Positions 8,739 through 17,952 of a stretch of DNA of 64,000 bases are shown piece by piece. Position numbers and translations under genes: made by a program. The notes below the pieces were generated by a model. It saw nothing but the letters and a program-made list of their open reading frames with translations. It did not search any database and was not told the DNA's origin. How positions within the stretch are numbered: the first letter of the stretch is position 1; the number at the start of each line of letters is the position of its first letter. Origin of the DNA: Actinomycetota bacterium (GTDB lineage Bacteria > Actinomycetota > Acidimicrobiia > Acidimicrobiales > JAMCPD01); assembly GCA_023379935.1 (NCBI GenBank), contig JAMCPD010000019.1, forward strand, positions 1 through 64,000. Reading direction: 5' to 3'.

Positions 8739-9311
8739 ATGGCTGATCCAGCACAGTTCACAGATTTGGCAATGGGCTATATGTCATCTTTGTACTCAAG
8801 TGCACTGCGTATGACCCGTAATGCGGCGGATGCTGAAGACCTCTTACAGGATACTTATCTGAAGGCTTATCGGGCATTTTCCGATTTTGAAGTAGGCACT
8901 AATTTACGTGCGTGGTTATACAAGATACTGATCAATACATTTATCAACTCTTACCGTTACAACAAAAGGCATCCGGAATTTGCAACCGATATAGAAGAGA
9001 TAGAAAATTTGTATTTTTACAAAAAAATAGCCGGAGTCAAGACGGAACATGAAAATAAAAGTGCTGAGGATGAAGTTCTGGAACGTTTTACAGATCAAGA
9101 TATTAAAACAGCCGTAGAATCGCTCCCTGAGCAGTTTAGAATAGTCTTTTTACTGGCCGATATAGAGGGATTCAGTTATCGTGAAATATCAGAAATTATG
9201 GAAATACCTCCCGGAACAGTCATGAGTAGACTCTGGCGGGGAAGAAAACTGCTCCAAAAAGCGTTACATAAGTATGGAGTGCAGCAGGGATATATAAAAG
9301 ATGAAACCTAA
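8739..9311 (+). CDS. ECF RNA polymerase sigma factor, SigR/SigH type
   Basis: A 190-residue sigma-70 family factor with only regions 2 and 4. Region 2 includes [16 protein letters not shown] and [18 protein letters not shown]. Region 4 includes [37 protein letters not shown]. The '[18 protein letters not shown]' wording and the adjoining HxxxCxxC anti-sigma factor place it with SigR/SigH, which in actinobacteria control the thiol-oxidative stress response. The stop overlaps the start of the anti-sigma gene by 11 bases, so the two are translationally coupled. Confidence 0.93.
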   Translation: MADPAQFTDLAMGYMSSLYSSALRMTRNAADAEDLLQDTYLKAYRAFSDFEVGTNLRAWLYKILINTFINSYRYNKRHPEFATDIEEIENLYFYKKIAGVKTEHENKSAEDEVLERFTDQDIKTAVESLPEQFRIVFLLADIEGFSYREISEIMEIPPGTVMSRLWRGRKLLQKALHKYGVQQGYIKDET

Positions 9312-9570
9312 AAAAGCCGATAATAAAGTATCTGCAGACTGTTACGAGGCACTGGAGAAAATTTATTATTTTTTAGACGGCAGGCTTACTCAAAGCAAAC
9401 GTCGTGCAATTCAAGCTCATTTGCAACAATGCAAATACTGTTTGAAGGCATTTGATTTTGAAACAGAGTTGAAAGCAGTTATAGCTGATCGCTTGAGAGA
9501 AAGCATCCCAAAGCAACTAAGGGATAAAATCGCTTCCGCTATACTAAACGAACACAATAAACCCAGATGA
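9301..9570 (+). CDS. Zinc-binding anti-sigma factor, RsrA-like
   Basis: An 89-residue protein with the zinc anti-sigma motif H-L-Q-Q-C-K-Y-C (HxxxCxxC) near residues 40-47 and an upstream Cys near residue 14. In RsrA-type proteins these residues hold zinc, and oxidation forms a disulfide that releases the sigma factor. It begins inside the sigma gene, which fits equimolar production of the pair. The redox role is inferred from the family. Confidence 0.88.
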   Translation: MKPKKADNKVSADCYEALEKIYYFLDGRLTQSKRRAIQAHLQQCKYCLKAFDFETELKAVIADRLRESIPKQLRDKIASAILNEHNKPR

Positions 9571-9634
9571 CAAAAGGTGCCACCAAGTATTGTAGTTTGG
9601 GAATAAACACTATCTATTTTTTGTTATATCAACT

Positions 9635-9823
9635 ATGAAAGAAGAAACGATCAGTGCAGATTTATTTTCAGGATATGGACATACGCCAAAAACCTTTGCC
9701 AAAGGAAGGCTATGCAGAGAACCGGGATGCAATACGATTTTATCTGTTTACAATGATGGCAGCTACTGCTACCGGCATGAAAAGATGTCCGTGCCCCGTA
9801 CTCGAGGAAAAAGGTTAGCCTAA
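9635..9823 (+). CDS. Small Cys/His protein of the actinobacterial CxxxxC-YCYRH type
   Basis: A 62-residue protein with Cys and His arranged as C-R-E-P-G-C, then Y-C-Y-R-H, suggesting one zinc site. Similar short proteins ('C..PGC.T.LS.YN....C..H') are familiar from actinobacterial genomes with no assigned function. The basic tail PRTRGKRLA could contact nucleic acid. It follows the sigma/anti-sigma pair by 64 bases and its last codons overlap the end of the convergent GH51 gene by 4 bases. Confidence 0.65.
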   Translation: MKEETISADLFSGYGHTPKTFAKGRLCREPGCNTILSVYNDGSYCYRHEKMSVPRTRGKRLA

Positions 9824-11403
9824 ACGATCTGTTGCCCAAGCGCTACCTCAAGACAGGTAAGCGAGTGCGGGTCAAGAGTGACTTGGTAGGCCCAGCCACC
9901 GGGAGATCTTTTTGGTGATGGGGATGGATGGGTTTCAAGGTGAACTGCATTAGGATTTTTTACCGTGTTGTATTGCACCGGGTTGGAATGGGTCATGCGT
10001 GTCGTTACAGCACCATTTAAAGGGGTAAATTTGCCCAAGTTGATCGTGCATGCAACAGATTCACTGTAGTGTCTGTTCACTAAGAAAATTGTCATCCGAT
10101 CACTGTCATATGTTGTCGATACATCAATCACGGGCAAAGCTTTGGTGCCGCCAAAAACAAAAGCGTCAACATCACCAAGCATGGGAGCATCAACATTGGT
10201 TGGGACATAACTACTCCCAGACTTTTTAGCATAAAGACCCAGCACAAGCGCAGAAGGCGTAGTAAATATTCCGTGCTCTGAGGAGCCGACTATACCAAGG
10301 CAGTTGACAAGTTGCGCAACATTGGCAATATGTATATCGGTTGCTAATTCTTGAAGAAGGTTTAGTATTGTAGCCACCCACAAGCCATCACGAAGGTTAT
10401 AGTTGGCTTGGATAAGATCCGTAAAGAAACAAAACCATAAGTTCCACTCATCAAGTACCAGCGGAACAGGTTTCCCCCCTATTGAGTAGCGGTGTGTATC
10501 TTTAATACATTGTTGCAAAAACTTACGAAACCGCAGATAACTACCTAATACATTGTAATACATATAACGACCGGGTAGCTTGTGAGCATGAAGGAGCTGG
10601 AAGCGTATAAAGTTGAAAGGGTCGCTTACCGGGACATATTGATGAATTGACAAATAATCAGCCTCATCCCCGACACCTTCCAATACAGTTTGGTTGATCT
10701 TTTTCATCCTGTTCAGATCAACTCCATGCATACCAACCGGATAATGCGCTCCACACGCAATAAGCTTGATTGAGCTGTCAACAGAACGCATTGAGTTTGC
10801 AAACTGACAAAAAACTTTAACATACTCTTTGGGAGACAAGTGCCCAACTTCATAAGGGCCGAATATCTCGTTACCAACAAACCAATACTTGACGCCATAG
10901 GGATCTGGATGCCCATTTGCACTACGCAAAGCTCCCATTGGAGTATTCGCGGAACCGTTGACATATTCCACCCAATCTGTTGCCTCTTGCGGCGTTCCCG
11001 AGCCAACATTAACGGTTAGCATGGGTTCAGATCCAACAGCTTCGCAAAACAAGAGAAACTCATCGGTTCCAAAATGATTGTCCTCTTCCGGCCCAATTGC
11101 ACGACCAAACTTACTCCAAGCAAGGTTCTTCCGGCGGGGACGAAGTGTACGGGAACCAATCCCGTCTCTCCAATGATAACCGTCGGCAAAACATCCACCT
11201 GGATAACGCAATACGGATAACCTCAAGGAAGAAAGCGTATCCAACAGTTCTTGGCGTATTCCACCCAAGAACATATCCGACTGTTCATCGGGAGTCCAGA
11301 TTCCACCATTAACACAACGACCCATATGTTCAACAAAGCTCCCATATAATGTTCGCGGAACATCATGGGAAGGTCCGTTGGCAAGTGTAACTGTGGCATT
11401 CAT
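9820..11403 (-). CDS. GH51 alpha-L-arabinofuranosidase
   Basis: A 527-residue glycoside hydrolase of family 51, which removes terminal arabinofuranosyl residues. Family landmarks are GSFVEHMGRCVNGGIW near residue 22, RYPGGCFADGYHWRDGIG near residue 65, the acid/base glutamate in FVGNEIFG, and the nucleophile glutamate in VLDEWNLWF. There is no signal peptide, so it acts on intracellular arabino-oligosaccharides. The C-terminal beta domain is complete. It stands alone, convergent with the small Cys/His gene. Confidence 0.93.
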   Translation of the reverse strand: MNATVTLANGPSHDVPRTLYGSFVEHMGRCVNGGIWTPDEQSDMFLGGIRQELLDTLSSLRLSVLRYPGGCFADGYHWRDGIGSRTLRPRRKNLAWSKFGRAIGPEEDNHFGTDEFLLFCEAVGSEPMLTVNVGSGTPQEATDWVEYVNGSANTPMGALRSANGHPDPYGVKYWFVGNEIFGPYEVGHLSPKEYVKVFCQFANSMRSVDSSIKLIACGAHYPVGMHGVDLNRMKKINQTVLEGVGDEADYLSIHQYVPVSDPFNFIRFQLLHAHKLPGRYMYYNVLGSYLRFRKFLQQCIKDTHRYSIGGKPVPLVLDEWNLWFCFFTDLIQANYNLRDGLWVATILNLLQELATDIHIANVAQLVNCLGIVGSSEHGIFTTPSALVLGLYAKKSGSSYVPTNVDAPMLGDVDAFVFGGTKALPVIDVSTTYDSDRMTIFLVNRHYSESVACTINLGKFTPLNGAVTTRMTHSNPVQYNTVKNPNAVHLETHPSPSPKRSPGGWAYQVTLDPHSLTCLEVALGQQIV

Positions 11404-11545
11404 ATCCTTACATCTTAGAGCCGGCGGTCACAACAAATACAACTTTATCAAACTCCATAAATTATCTAAAGCAAGCAATATCAGCTACAGCCCAAGATTT
11501 ACCGATCTTGCTTTGCTCAAGATTGCCAGGGTCTGAAAAAAGCTT

Positions 11546-11621
11546 TGGTGGAGACGAGCGGACTCGAACCGCCGACCCCCTGCTTGCAAAGCAGGTGCTC
11601 TACCAGCTGAGCTACGTCCCC
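11546..11621 (-). tRNA. tRNA-Ala (anticodon TGC)
   Basis: On the minus strand the sequence starts GGGGACGTAGCTCAGCTGG, with anticodon loop TTTGCAA and T loop TTCGAGT. The acceptor stem pairs fully with one G-U, and CCA is encoded at the 3' end. Confidence 0.97.
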
Positions 11622-11707
11622 AAATCTTCTTATACTGTTTTGTTCGATATCAATAATACTACCGCATAAAGTTAACAGGATAGTTCTAACTGGGGTGAAT
11701 GATACAA

Positions 11708-12475
11708 CTATATCTTATTCCCGCCGGTCTGAAAGGGGAACTGAGCGCCAAGAGGATAAAGCAACAAGGGTACATCAAGACCCCCGGCTGACAGCAGTTG
11801 CCGTAGTATCGTCGCGCGATCAGGATGAGGATCACGATTCCACAGCACCACCACCAGATCGCCCTGTATCAGGTATGCCTTGATCTGAACGGATGTCATT
11901 CCGGTAACGGTATCCAATTTAGAGCGGTCCGGTATACCTTTATGTTGAATCGACAGTTCTTGACGCCATGCTTCCACATAATGTCCTACGCCTTCCCATA
12001 TCCGTGGGCGGGTGTGTTCATCGATAACATGCAATAATGTTGTGTCCACCCCTATGGCATGAAATATATTCGCCATCTCAACTGCGCCGGCAGCAAGTAG
12101 GTCGGTGGCATCTACCGGAATGACAACTCTTTTGAGCACAGCAGCAGTAAGGGTGGGGCTTGAAACAGCTCCAATGACAGGAGTATCGCCGTTTTTGAGA
12201 CGTTTACGTGCCGCGGAGAACGGTAGTAAAAGTACGGGAGTATCAATATGGGAAGCAATTTCCAGGATATCGTTCACCAATATGGCGATGTCACCAGTGA
12301 TTTCTTGGGTAAGCTGTCTCGCTAAAGGATGCAGCATCAAAGCTGTGGACACTCTTGCAACCAGCTCATCCCAGACTGATGCATCCAGTCCAGTCGGAAC
12401 CAGCACATGCAGTATCGATTCGCCAAGATTTCCGGCTTGGGTAAAACTCCCGTTGTTTGATTTGCGTGCATTCAT
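11708..12475 (-). CDS. Universal-stress-protein-like protein
   Basis: A 255-residue soluble protein. The second half resembles a UspA fold: RVVIPVDATDLLAAGAVEMANIFHAIG is a typical first strand and helix, followed by TTLLHVIDEHTRP. The first half (ESILHVLVPTGLDAS...) could be a degenerate second copy. The classical ATP-binding G-x2-G-x9-G(S/T) motif is not evident. Its ATG overlaps the stop of the upstream GH65 fusion gene as ATGA, so it is translationally coupled to sugar phosphorolysis. The precise role is unknown. Confidence 0.6.
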   Translation of the reverse strand: MNARKSNNGSFTQAGNLGESILHVLVPTGLDASVWDELVARVSTALMLHPLARQLTQEITGDIAILVNDILEIASHIDTPVLLLPFSAARKRLKNGDTPVIGAVSSPTLTAAVLKRVVIPVDATDLLAAGAVEMANIFHAIGVDTTLLHVIDEHTRPRIWEGVGHYVEAWRQELSIQHKGIPDRSKLDTVTGMTSVQIKAYLIQGDLVVVLWNRDPHPDRATILRQLLSAGGLDVPLLLYPLGAQFPFQTGGNKI

Positions 12476-15400
12476 CGCAGTTTCCCTCCGGGAGGTTTGA
12501 CTCGCACAGGGGGTGAGTCCCCCAGTTGTACACGCAATGGGGCATCGCAGACGATCTCTACCGCATCAGGTCTGCATAAAAGCTCCAGCGGTTTGTTATG
12601 CCAGATAAGATGTAACTTCAACTCTCCCCAGCTATCCGGTATATGGGGATCCATGCGCAAAGCAGTATCATCGGGCCTTGATACCCGTATACCGGCAAAG
12701 CCGGTAACCACAGCCTGCCAGATAGCACCAAAATTAGCTAAATGGATACCTCCCCCTACGGTACCGGTAAGATCATCGACATCGATGGCGCACGCCAGTT
12801 CTAACATATTAAGTGCTTCATTTAAGCGACCCGACTGGGCCAGCAAACCGGCGTGTACTGCGGGGGACAAAGAACTCCCATGCGCCGTCCTCTTCAGATA
12901 AAAGTCCAAATTGGTTGCAAGTGTATCGGGTTTCATCATATCCGGCACTAGCAGGTACGCCATGAGAACATCCGCTTGCTTGATTATCTGCGACTTAGCC
13001 AGACGCTCACGACCTAGTAAGAGGTCGGCTGCCAGCGGCGGTTCGCCAATGTCCGCTACTGTCAGAGGTTCAAGGTTGTCAAAACCGGCGAACTGTTCGT
13101 AACGTCCGGTAGAGTCATTATAACCGTCTACAATGGAATCAGCTATCTCCAACCAGGACTGAGATGCCTGAATATTTTGATCAGACATGTATTGCATTTG
13201 TAGTCTATTCAGGTTTCGGTGGATAAGAAGGCCAGATCTCATCGGGTGGTGCGCATCCGGTTGGGCGGTATCTGCCCTTACTTGATTGACTCTGTTGAGG
13301 AGTTCCGCACCGCGACGCAGGTTCCATGCCGCCATGATATTTGTGTAGACATTATCATCGACCTCCTCATGATATTCGTCGGGACCGATCACTTTGTTAA
13401 GATGAAACTTGCGGGAACTGTCCTGTTCTACTCGTTCGGCCCAGTATTGGGCTGTCTCTACGACAAGAGGCATGCCCGCCCCATAAAGGAACTGCCATCT
13501 CCCCGTCCATGAGGCCATCTGCCATGCCGCCCAAGCCACATCAGCCGTGATATGCTCCTCCATGTCCCCAGTACGTATGGGAACTGTTTTCCCATGTTCG
13601 TCCAATCCTGAATGAGGGGTAACGTCCTTTCCGTCATGGGCAGACTCCCAGGGAAATCTCAGCCCGGACCTTCCGGAAGCATTCGCAGCCGCCCGTGCGG
13701 TATTGAGGCGCCTGAGCCTGTACTCAAGTATAGCCCGCGCCGAACCCGGATGAGTGGCTGCAAGCATAGGGAGAACAAATACGTCCGAGTCCCAAAAAAC
13801 ATGACCTGAATAAGCCGGCCCCGACAAACCTCGCGCACCGACAGCCGCTTCACCGGTGGATGGGACAGAGGAGATAAGATGAAACAAAGCAAACCTTAAA
13901 AAGCGGGTCATATCCGGATCCCCGGTAATTTCTATGTCCGCATGCCGCCAGCGTTGTTGCCATGCGGTGCGCTGTTCGTCCAGCAGGGACCGGATTGCAC
14001 GATACCGTACTGCTTTGAATTTGTCAACCGCTTTGGTTTGCGACGGAGATCTTTTGTTGGAATACTCATAAATTGCTACCCTGACATATGCGGTTTTAGC
14101 AGTAAGCCCATGTGAAAAAAGTCCAAAATCCCATATAGCAGTATCGGTGTGATCACGGCCCTTTGGGTCATAAAAGCTGGTAGCACCATCTATACTGTGC
14201 GCAGAGTCTTTGGCGTTTGCAACTCCGAACAGTTCTGCTATGGGGATATGAAAACCGCCCACGGCGGATACAACCCCTCCACCAAGATTTGATCGCGTTA
14301 CTGCTTGTTCTATCTGCTCGTCATCTTCATCAAAATTCGTTGTTCCTGCAAGATCATCCCCAAATGCCACAAGAAGTTGAATACTTGGATTTGTCAGCAA
14401 TGCAAGACGTAATGTGCACAAACGAATTCTGCTGTCTTGTAGGACAACACGGACCAAGACGCCGGCTTCGAGATCAAGAAAGCGGATCCCCTCAGGTAGT
14501 TGAGTTGTAAGTGCCAGCTTCATCCAGCTGGGTAGCTCCATCAGACGCTCCATGCCGTTGTCGTCCTTATAATACAGGCGAGATACGAACACATGGGTAT
14601 TGGCGGAATTAGCATCCTCCTCAATACCTCCTCGAGTGCCGACAAACCCATTCGCAAGAGAGAACCAGCTTGCTTTTTTCCTTATACTTGACTCTTCGCT
14701 ACCTTGTTCATCTCGTATGCTTCGAGCGGGTGTGAAGATCCAGGAGGAATTGAGAAGATTTCTAAGACTGGCAGCGACCAACGTATCAGTAGGTGTAGAG
14801 GTCTGCGATCCGGCTTTTTGAAGAACAGTATCCTCGGACGATATCCGCAAGTAAGCAAGATCGCTCACTACGATATCGGCACCGGCATCCAATAATACGT
14901 CTGATTGGCCGGTCCTGTCCACTCCTACCACCAGTCCAAAACCTCCGGCCTTTCCGGCATGTACGCCCGCTATAGCATCTTCTGCCACCATAGTACGTTG
15001 CGGCGAATAACCCAGCCGTCGTGCGGCCTCGAGAAATCCGGCCGGATCAGGTTTTCCGGGAAGTCCCATGCGTAGGAACTCCTCACCGTCTATACGTACA
15101 TCAAAAAGAGCGGACAATCCGGCTGTTTGCAGTATCATCCGGCAATTTCTGCTGGCCGAAACCACCGCAATCGGTTTACCCCGCGCCCGAAGCTTCTTTA
15201 ACAGATCAACCGTGCCGGGATAGGGTCGCGGACCGGTTTTTTCCAACTCGGAGAGGAAATACTCATCTTTACGCTTGGCGATACCCCATATGCTTTCGGT
15301 GTAGTCGGCATCATCCGGGGTTCCTTCAGGAAGTTCTATACCCACAACGGAAAGGAATGATTCAACGCCATCCCGTCGCGACTTGCCGTCAACATAGCGC

Positions 15401-15594
15401 AGGTAGTCCTCTCTCGTAAAACGCCTGTCCATCCCACGGTTTGAAAGCTCCGCATTAAAAAGTTGCTTCCATGCAGCTTCATGAAGTGAAGCGGTATCGG
15501 TTATCACTCCGTCCAGATCCATTACGACAGCATCGATACGCTCCAACGGCAAGTCGAAATACCGGTTGTCATTATCTGATGCAAGTTGATCCAT
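12472..15594 (-). CDS. Bifunctional beta-phosphoglucomutase / GH65 glycoside phosphorylase
   Basis: A 1040-residue fusion. Residues 1-250 form a HAD beta-phosphoglucomutase: DLDGVITDTASLHEAAW holds the nucleophile Asp and VAEDAIAGVHAGKAGGF is the fourth motif. Residues 290-1040 form a GH65 enzyme: HVFWDSDVFVLPML, then the catalytic Glu in IGPDEYHEEVDDN, plus a C-terminal beta-sandwich. GH65 phosphorylases split trehalose, maltose or kojibiose with phosphate to give beta-glucose-1-phosphate, and the mutase converts this to glucose-6-phosphate, so one polypeptide would channel the product. Mycobacteria carry these as neighbouring genes. The disaccharide cannot be chosen from sequence alone. Confidence 0.92.
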   Translation of the reverse strand: MDQLASDNDNRYFDLPLERIDAVVMDLDGVITDTASLHEAAWKQLFNAELSNRGMDRRFTREDYLRYVDGKSRRDGVESFLSVVGIELPEGTPDDADYTESIWGIAKRKDEYFLSELEKTGPRPYPGTVDLLKKLRARGKPIAVVSASRNCRMILQTAGLSALFDVRIDGEEFLRMGLPGKPDPAGFLEAARRLGYSPQRTMVAEDAIAGVHAGKAGGFGLVVGVDRTGQSDVLLDAGADIVVSDLAYLRISSEDTVLQKAGSQTSTPTDTLVAASLRNLLNSSWIFTPARSIRDEQGSEESSIRKKASWFSLANGFVGTRGGIEEDANSANTHVFVSRLYYKDDNGMERLMELPSWMKLALTTQLPEGIRFLDLEAGVLVRVVLQDSRIRLCTLRLALLTNPSIQLLVAFGDDLAGTTNFDEDDEQIEQAVTRSNLGGGVVSAVGGFHIPIAELFGVANAKDSAHSIDGATSFYDPKGRDHTDTAIWDFGLFSHGLTAKTAYVRVAIYEYSNKRSPSQTKAVDKFKAVRYRAIRSLLDEQRTAWQQRWRHADIEITGDPDMTRFLRFALFHLISSVPSTGEAAVGARGLSGPAYSGHVFWDSDVFVLPMLAATHPGSARAILEYRLRRLNTARAAANASGRSGLRFPWESAHDGKDVTPHSGLDEHGKTVPIRTGDMEEHITADVAWAAWQMASWTGRWQFLYGAGMPLVVETAQYWAERVEQDSSRKFHLNKVIGPDEYHEEVDDNVYTNIMAAWNLRRGAELLNRVNQVRADTAQPDAHHPMRSGLLIHRNLNRLQMQYMSDQNIQASQSWLEIADSIVDGYNDSTGRYEQFAGFDNLEPLTVADIGEPPLAADLLLGRERLAKSQIIKQADVLMAYLLVPDMMKPDTLATNLDFYLKRTAHGSSLSPAVHAGLLAQSGRLNEALNMLELACAIDVDDLTGTVGGGIHLANFGAIWQAVVTGFAGIRVSRPDDTALRMDPHIPDSWGELKLHLIWHNKPLELLCRPDAVEIVCDAPLRVQLGDSPPVRVKPPGGKLR

Positions 15595-15641
15595 GTCGGA
15601 ACATCATCTCACATTATGGGCTTCTACACTAATATCCATGC

Positions 15642-15719
15642 TGGTCGGGAAGGGGGGATTTGAACCCCCGGCCTCAGCGTCCCGAACGCTGCGCGCTAAC
15701 CAAACTGCGCTACTTCCCG
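15642..15719 (-). tRNA. tRNA-Pro (anticodon CGG)
   Basis: The minus strand reads CGGGAAGTAGCGCAGTTTGG, with anticodon loop TTCGGGA between CAGCG and CGCTG and a T arm with loop TTCAAAT. The acceptor CGGGAAG/CTTCCCG is perfectly paired and ACCA is encoded. Confidence 0.97.
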
Positions 15720-15801
15720 TTTTATCACCGTTCATTCCCTTACTTAGCATACTACTACTCAGCGGCTAATCACCCATCTGTCACCGGGTTTTAATGGTGG
15801 A

Positions 15802-16638
15802 TTATTCATCTAATAAATACTGAAACAGTATCTCAGAGATCCTATGGCGATTCATTTCCACCACTTTCAACTCCCAACCGGCAGTTGTAAGTCTTTCACC
15901 TTCTTTGGGTATATGCCCAAAAGCATCGAACAAAAACCCTCCTACGGTGACATACTCACCTTCCGGCAAGTCTATATTCAACTTATCTCGTACGTAATCA
16001 ACGCCTAAGGCGCCATCCACCAACCAGCGATGCCTATCCACCCTCGTTATTTGCAAATGGTCAGTCGAATCAAACTCATCTGGCAGCTCCCCAACAAGTT
16101 GTCCAAGCAGATCTTTTATAGTCAATACTCCCGCAACTGTGCCGTATTCGTCAACTACGATAGCAAAACCGTATCTACGAAGGCGCATCGTTGATAGTAC
16201 ATCCAATATATGGCTGGATTCAGGAACTACCAATGGTTGCCTAAGCATCTTAGATATGTCTAAAGAGGTCAGCTGTTTAGCAGAACTTGATTCGGTATTT
16301 GAGTTTGTAACGGCAACTTGCCACCCCGCACGAAAAAGATCGTTCACATACAGTATTCCTGTGAGGTTGTCCAAATCATCAAAGTAAACGGGGAAACGTG
16401 AATGGCTTGTTTCCCTCACAGCTTTTGCGATATCTGACGCTTCCACCGGTATTGGTAATGCTATAACATCCACACGCGGTGTCATTACCTCGCGGGCCAT
16501 AACATCCCTCAAACCAATAAGGGCTTTAACAATTTGCAGCTCTTGATCGTTCAACGTCTTGGAAAGCGTGCTTATCGTTGTGGCATCAAGCTCAGTAAAA
16601 TCAGAGTTGGTATTTTTACGTTTAAATCGTTTAAACAA
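15802..16638 (-). CDS. CBS-pair / CorC-HlyC domain protein
   Basis: A 278-residue protein. After a basic N-terminus come the family signature VMTPRVDVIALP near residue 52, two CBS domains (SRFPVYFDDLDNLTGILYVNDLF and YGFAIVVDEYGTVAGVLTIKDLLGQLVGE), and a C-terminal CorC/HlyC domain (LPEGEYVTVGGFLFDAFGHIPKEGE). It lacks the DUF21 membrane domain of full-length magnesium/cobalt exporters, like E. coli CorC. A role in metal efflux or its regulation is inferred. It begins 8 bases downstream of the response regulator's stop codon. Confidence 0.85.
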   Translation of the reverse strand: MFKRFKRKNTNSDFTELDATTISTLSKTLNDQELQIVKALIGLRDVMAREVMTPRVDVIALPIPVEASDIAKAVRETSHSRFPVYFDDLDNLTGILYVNDLFRAGWQVAVTNSNTESSSAKQLTSLDISKMLRQPLVVPESSHILDVLSTMRLRRYGFAIVVDEYGTVAGVLTIKDLLGQLVGELPDEFDSTDHLQITRVDRHRWLVDGALGVDYVRDKLNIDLPEGEYVTVGGFLFDAFGHIPKEGERLTTAGWELKVVEMNRHRISEILFQYLLDE

Positions 16639-16646
16639 TGTAGTTT

Positions 16647-17060
16647 TTACGATTTTAAAAGAACCGTTTCCGGACAGTAAGAATTATCATAGTAGGTGTC
16701 CCCATTTAACAGCAGTTTAACCGCCTCTTGTAATCGAAAAGAACTGAGCGGCTTTAATATCCAACCCTTAACATGACAGCGTCGCGCCAAAAAAACATCT
16801 GCGCGGCGGTCAAGTAACATCAATACCGGTATATTTGGTATATTGCCCAATGACTCTTCCAAATGCAACTCCATACAAACCGCCATCCCGCCCATGTTTC
16901 CTATTTGAAAATCTAAAACTATTAAATCTACTGCATTTAAGTTGTTAACTACTTCTTTGCCGCTTGATAACTCCTTGACCTCCAAGTTGGGATCTATCAA
17001 GCACCCTCTTACAACTTGCCGCACCATATCATTATCGCTAACAACCAGTATCTGTTTCAT
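16647..17060 (-). CDS. Single-domain response regulator
   Basis: A 137-residue receiver domain with no output domain. The phospho-acceptor is the Asp in LIVLDFQIGNMGG near residue 51, the conserved Lys is in GWILKPLS, and the acidic pocket is SDND rather than the usual DD. No histidine kinase is encoded nearby. It immediately precedes the CBS/CorC gene on the same strand, so the two are probably co-transcribed. Its partners and output are unknown. Confidence 0.85.
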   Translation of the reverse strand: MKQILVVSDNDMVRQVVRGCLIDPNLEVKELSSGKEVVNNLNAVDLIVLDFQIGNMGGMAVCMELHLEESLGNIPNIPVLMLLDRRADVFLARRCHVKGWILKPLSSFRLQEAVKLLLNGDTYYDNSYCPETVLLKS

Positions 17061-17096
17061 TAGTTATAGATTATACCATTCGGAGGGAACTTGGAA

Positions 17097-17885
17097 TCAA
17101 CGATTAAAATCAGGTGCTCTTTTTTCTATGAAAGCATTTGCACCCTCTTGGCCTTCGGGGGTTTGCAAAAACAACTCCAGTGCGGCCGTTGACATATTGG
17201 CCAGACCGGCTTGATGTTCTGTGTCTGTGTTGAAGGAGTGTTTCAAAAAACGAATAGCGGTAGGGCTTTTTTCAGCTATTTCTTGAGCCCATTTTTTAGC
17301 TTCATTCAGTAGTTCATCCTCTTTTACCACCGCATTCACAAGTCCCCACTCCAGTGCTGTTTGTGCATCATATTGACGACAAAAAAACCATATTTCCCTG
17401 GCCCGTTTTTCACCAACCACCCGTGCTAAATAAGTAGAACCAAAACCGGCATCAAAAGAACCGACACGGGGGCCGGCTTGAGCAAACCTTGCATGCTCGG
17501 CAGCTATTGTTATATCACAAACTACATGCAGAACATGTCCACCTCCTACAGCCAAACCGTTCACTGCGGCAATAACCGGTTTCGGAATATCTCTTATAAG
17601 GCTGTGCAGTGCGTCAATCTCAAACAGCCCACTTGTCGTTGGACCATAGTCGCCCGTAGCGGCTCTTTGTTTTACATCACCACCTGAACAAAAGGCCTTA
17701 TTGCCGGCTCCGGTTAATATAACCGCCCGTATGGACTTATCGCTCCATGCCGCACGAAAAGCATGTATCAACTCCTCTACGGTACGACCCCTAAAGGCAT
17801 TGTAGACTTCCGGCCTGTTGATGGTTACTATTGCCGTTGTTTTTTCAACTTTATAAATTATATCTGTATAGTCCGAAACACCCAT
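17097..17885 (-). CDS. badI: Crotonase-family ring hydrolase, BadI/MenB-like
   Basis: A 262-residue crotonase-fold protein. The segment GPRVGSFDAGFGSTYLARVV, then EKRAREIWFFCRQY, is shared by MenB and by BadI (2-ketocyclohexanecarboxyl-CoA hydrolase). As I remember the Rhodopseudomonas BadI sequence, this protein matches it along the whole length, including NAFRG near the N-terminus, PKPVIAAVNGLAVGGG, SFNTDTEHQAG and the short EKRAPDFNR end. MenB usually ends in a longer PDF..FPR tail. In BadI the enzyme opens the alicyclic ring to pimelyl-CoA. The neighbouring SDR is strikingly BadH-like, which favours BadI over MenB. The assignment is from remembered family sequence, not from a search. Confidence 0.65.
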   Translation of the reverse strand: MGVSDYTDIIYKVEKTTAIVTINRPEVYNAFRGRTVEELIHAFRAAWSDKSIRAVILTGAGNKAFCSGGDVKQRAATGDYGPTTSGLFEIDALHSLIRDIPKPVIAAVNGLAVGGGHVLHVVCDITIAAEHARFAQAGPRVGSFDAGFGSTYLARVVGEKRAREIWFFCRQYDAQTALEWGLVNAVVKEDELLNEAKKWAQEIAEKSPTAIRFLKHSFNTDTEHQAGLANMSTAALELFLQTPEGQEGANAFIEKRAPDFNR

Positions 17886-17952
17886 TTAAACTTGCAGTCC
17901 TTTCTGTCTCTGATTATCCTTAGCTTTTTGATACTCTATAGGCGGTTAATAC

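Noticed and set aside
17097-17885. Straight MenB (naphthoate synthase) assignment
   Set aside because: Shared GSFD.G.GS and REIW motifs allow it, but the short C-terminus, the NAFRG and HQAG segments and the BadH-like neighbour fit BadI better. Kept as the main alternative.
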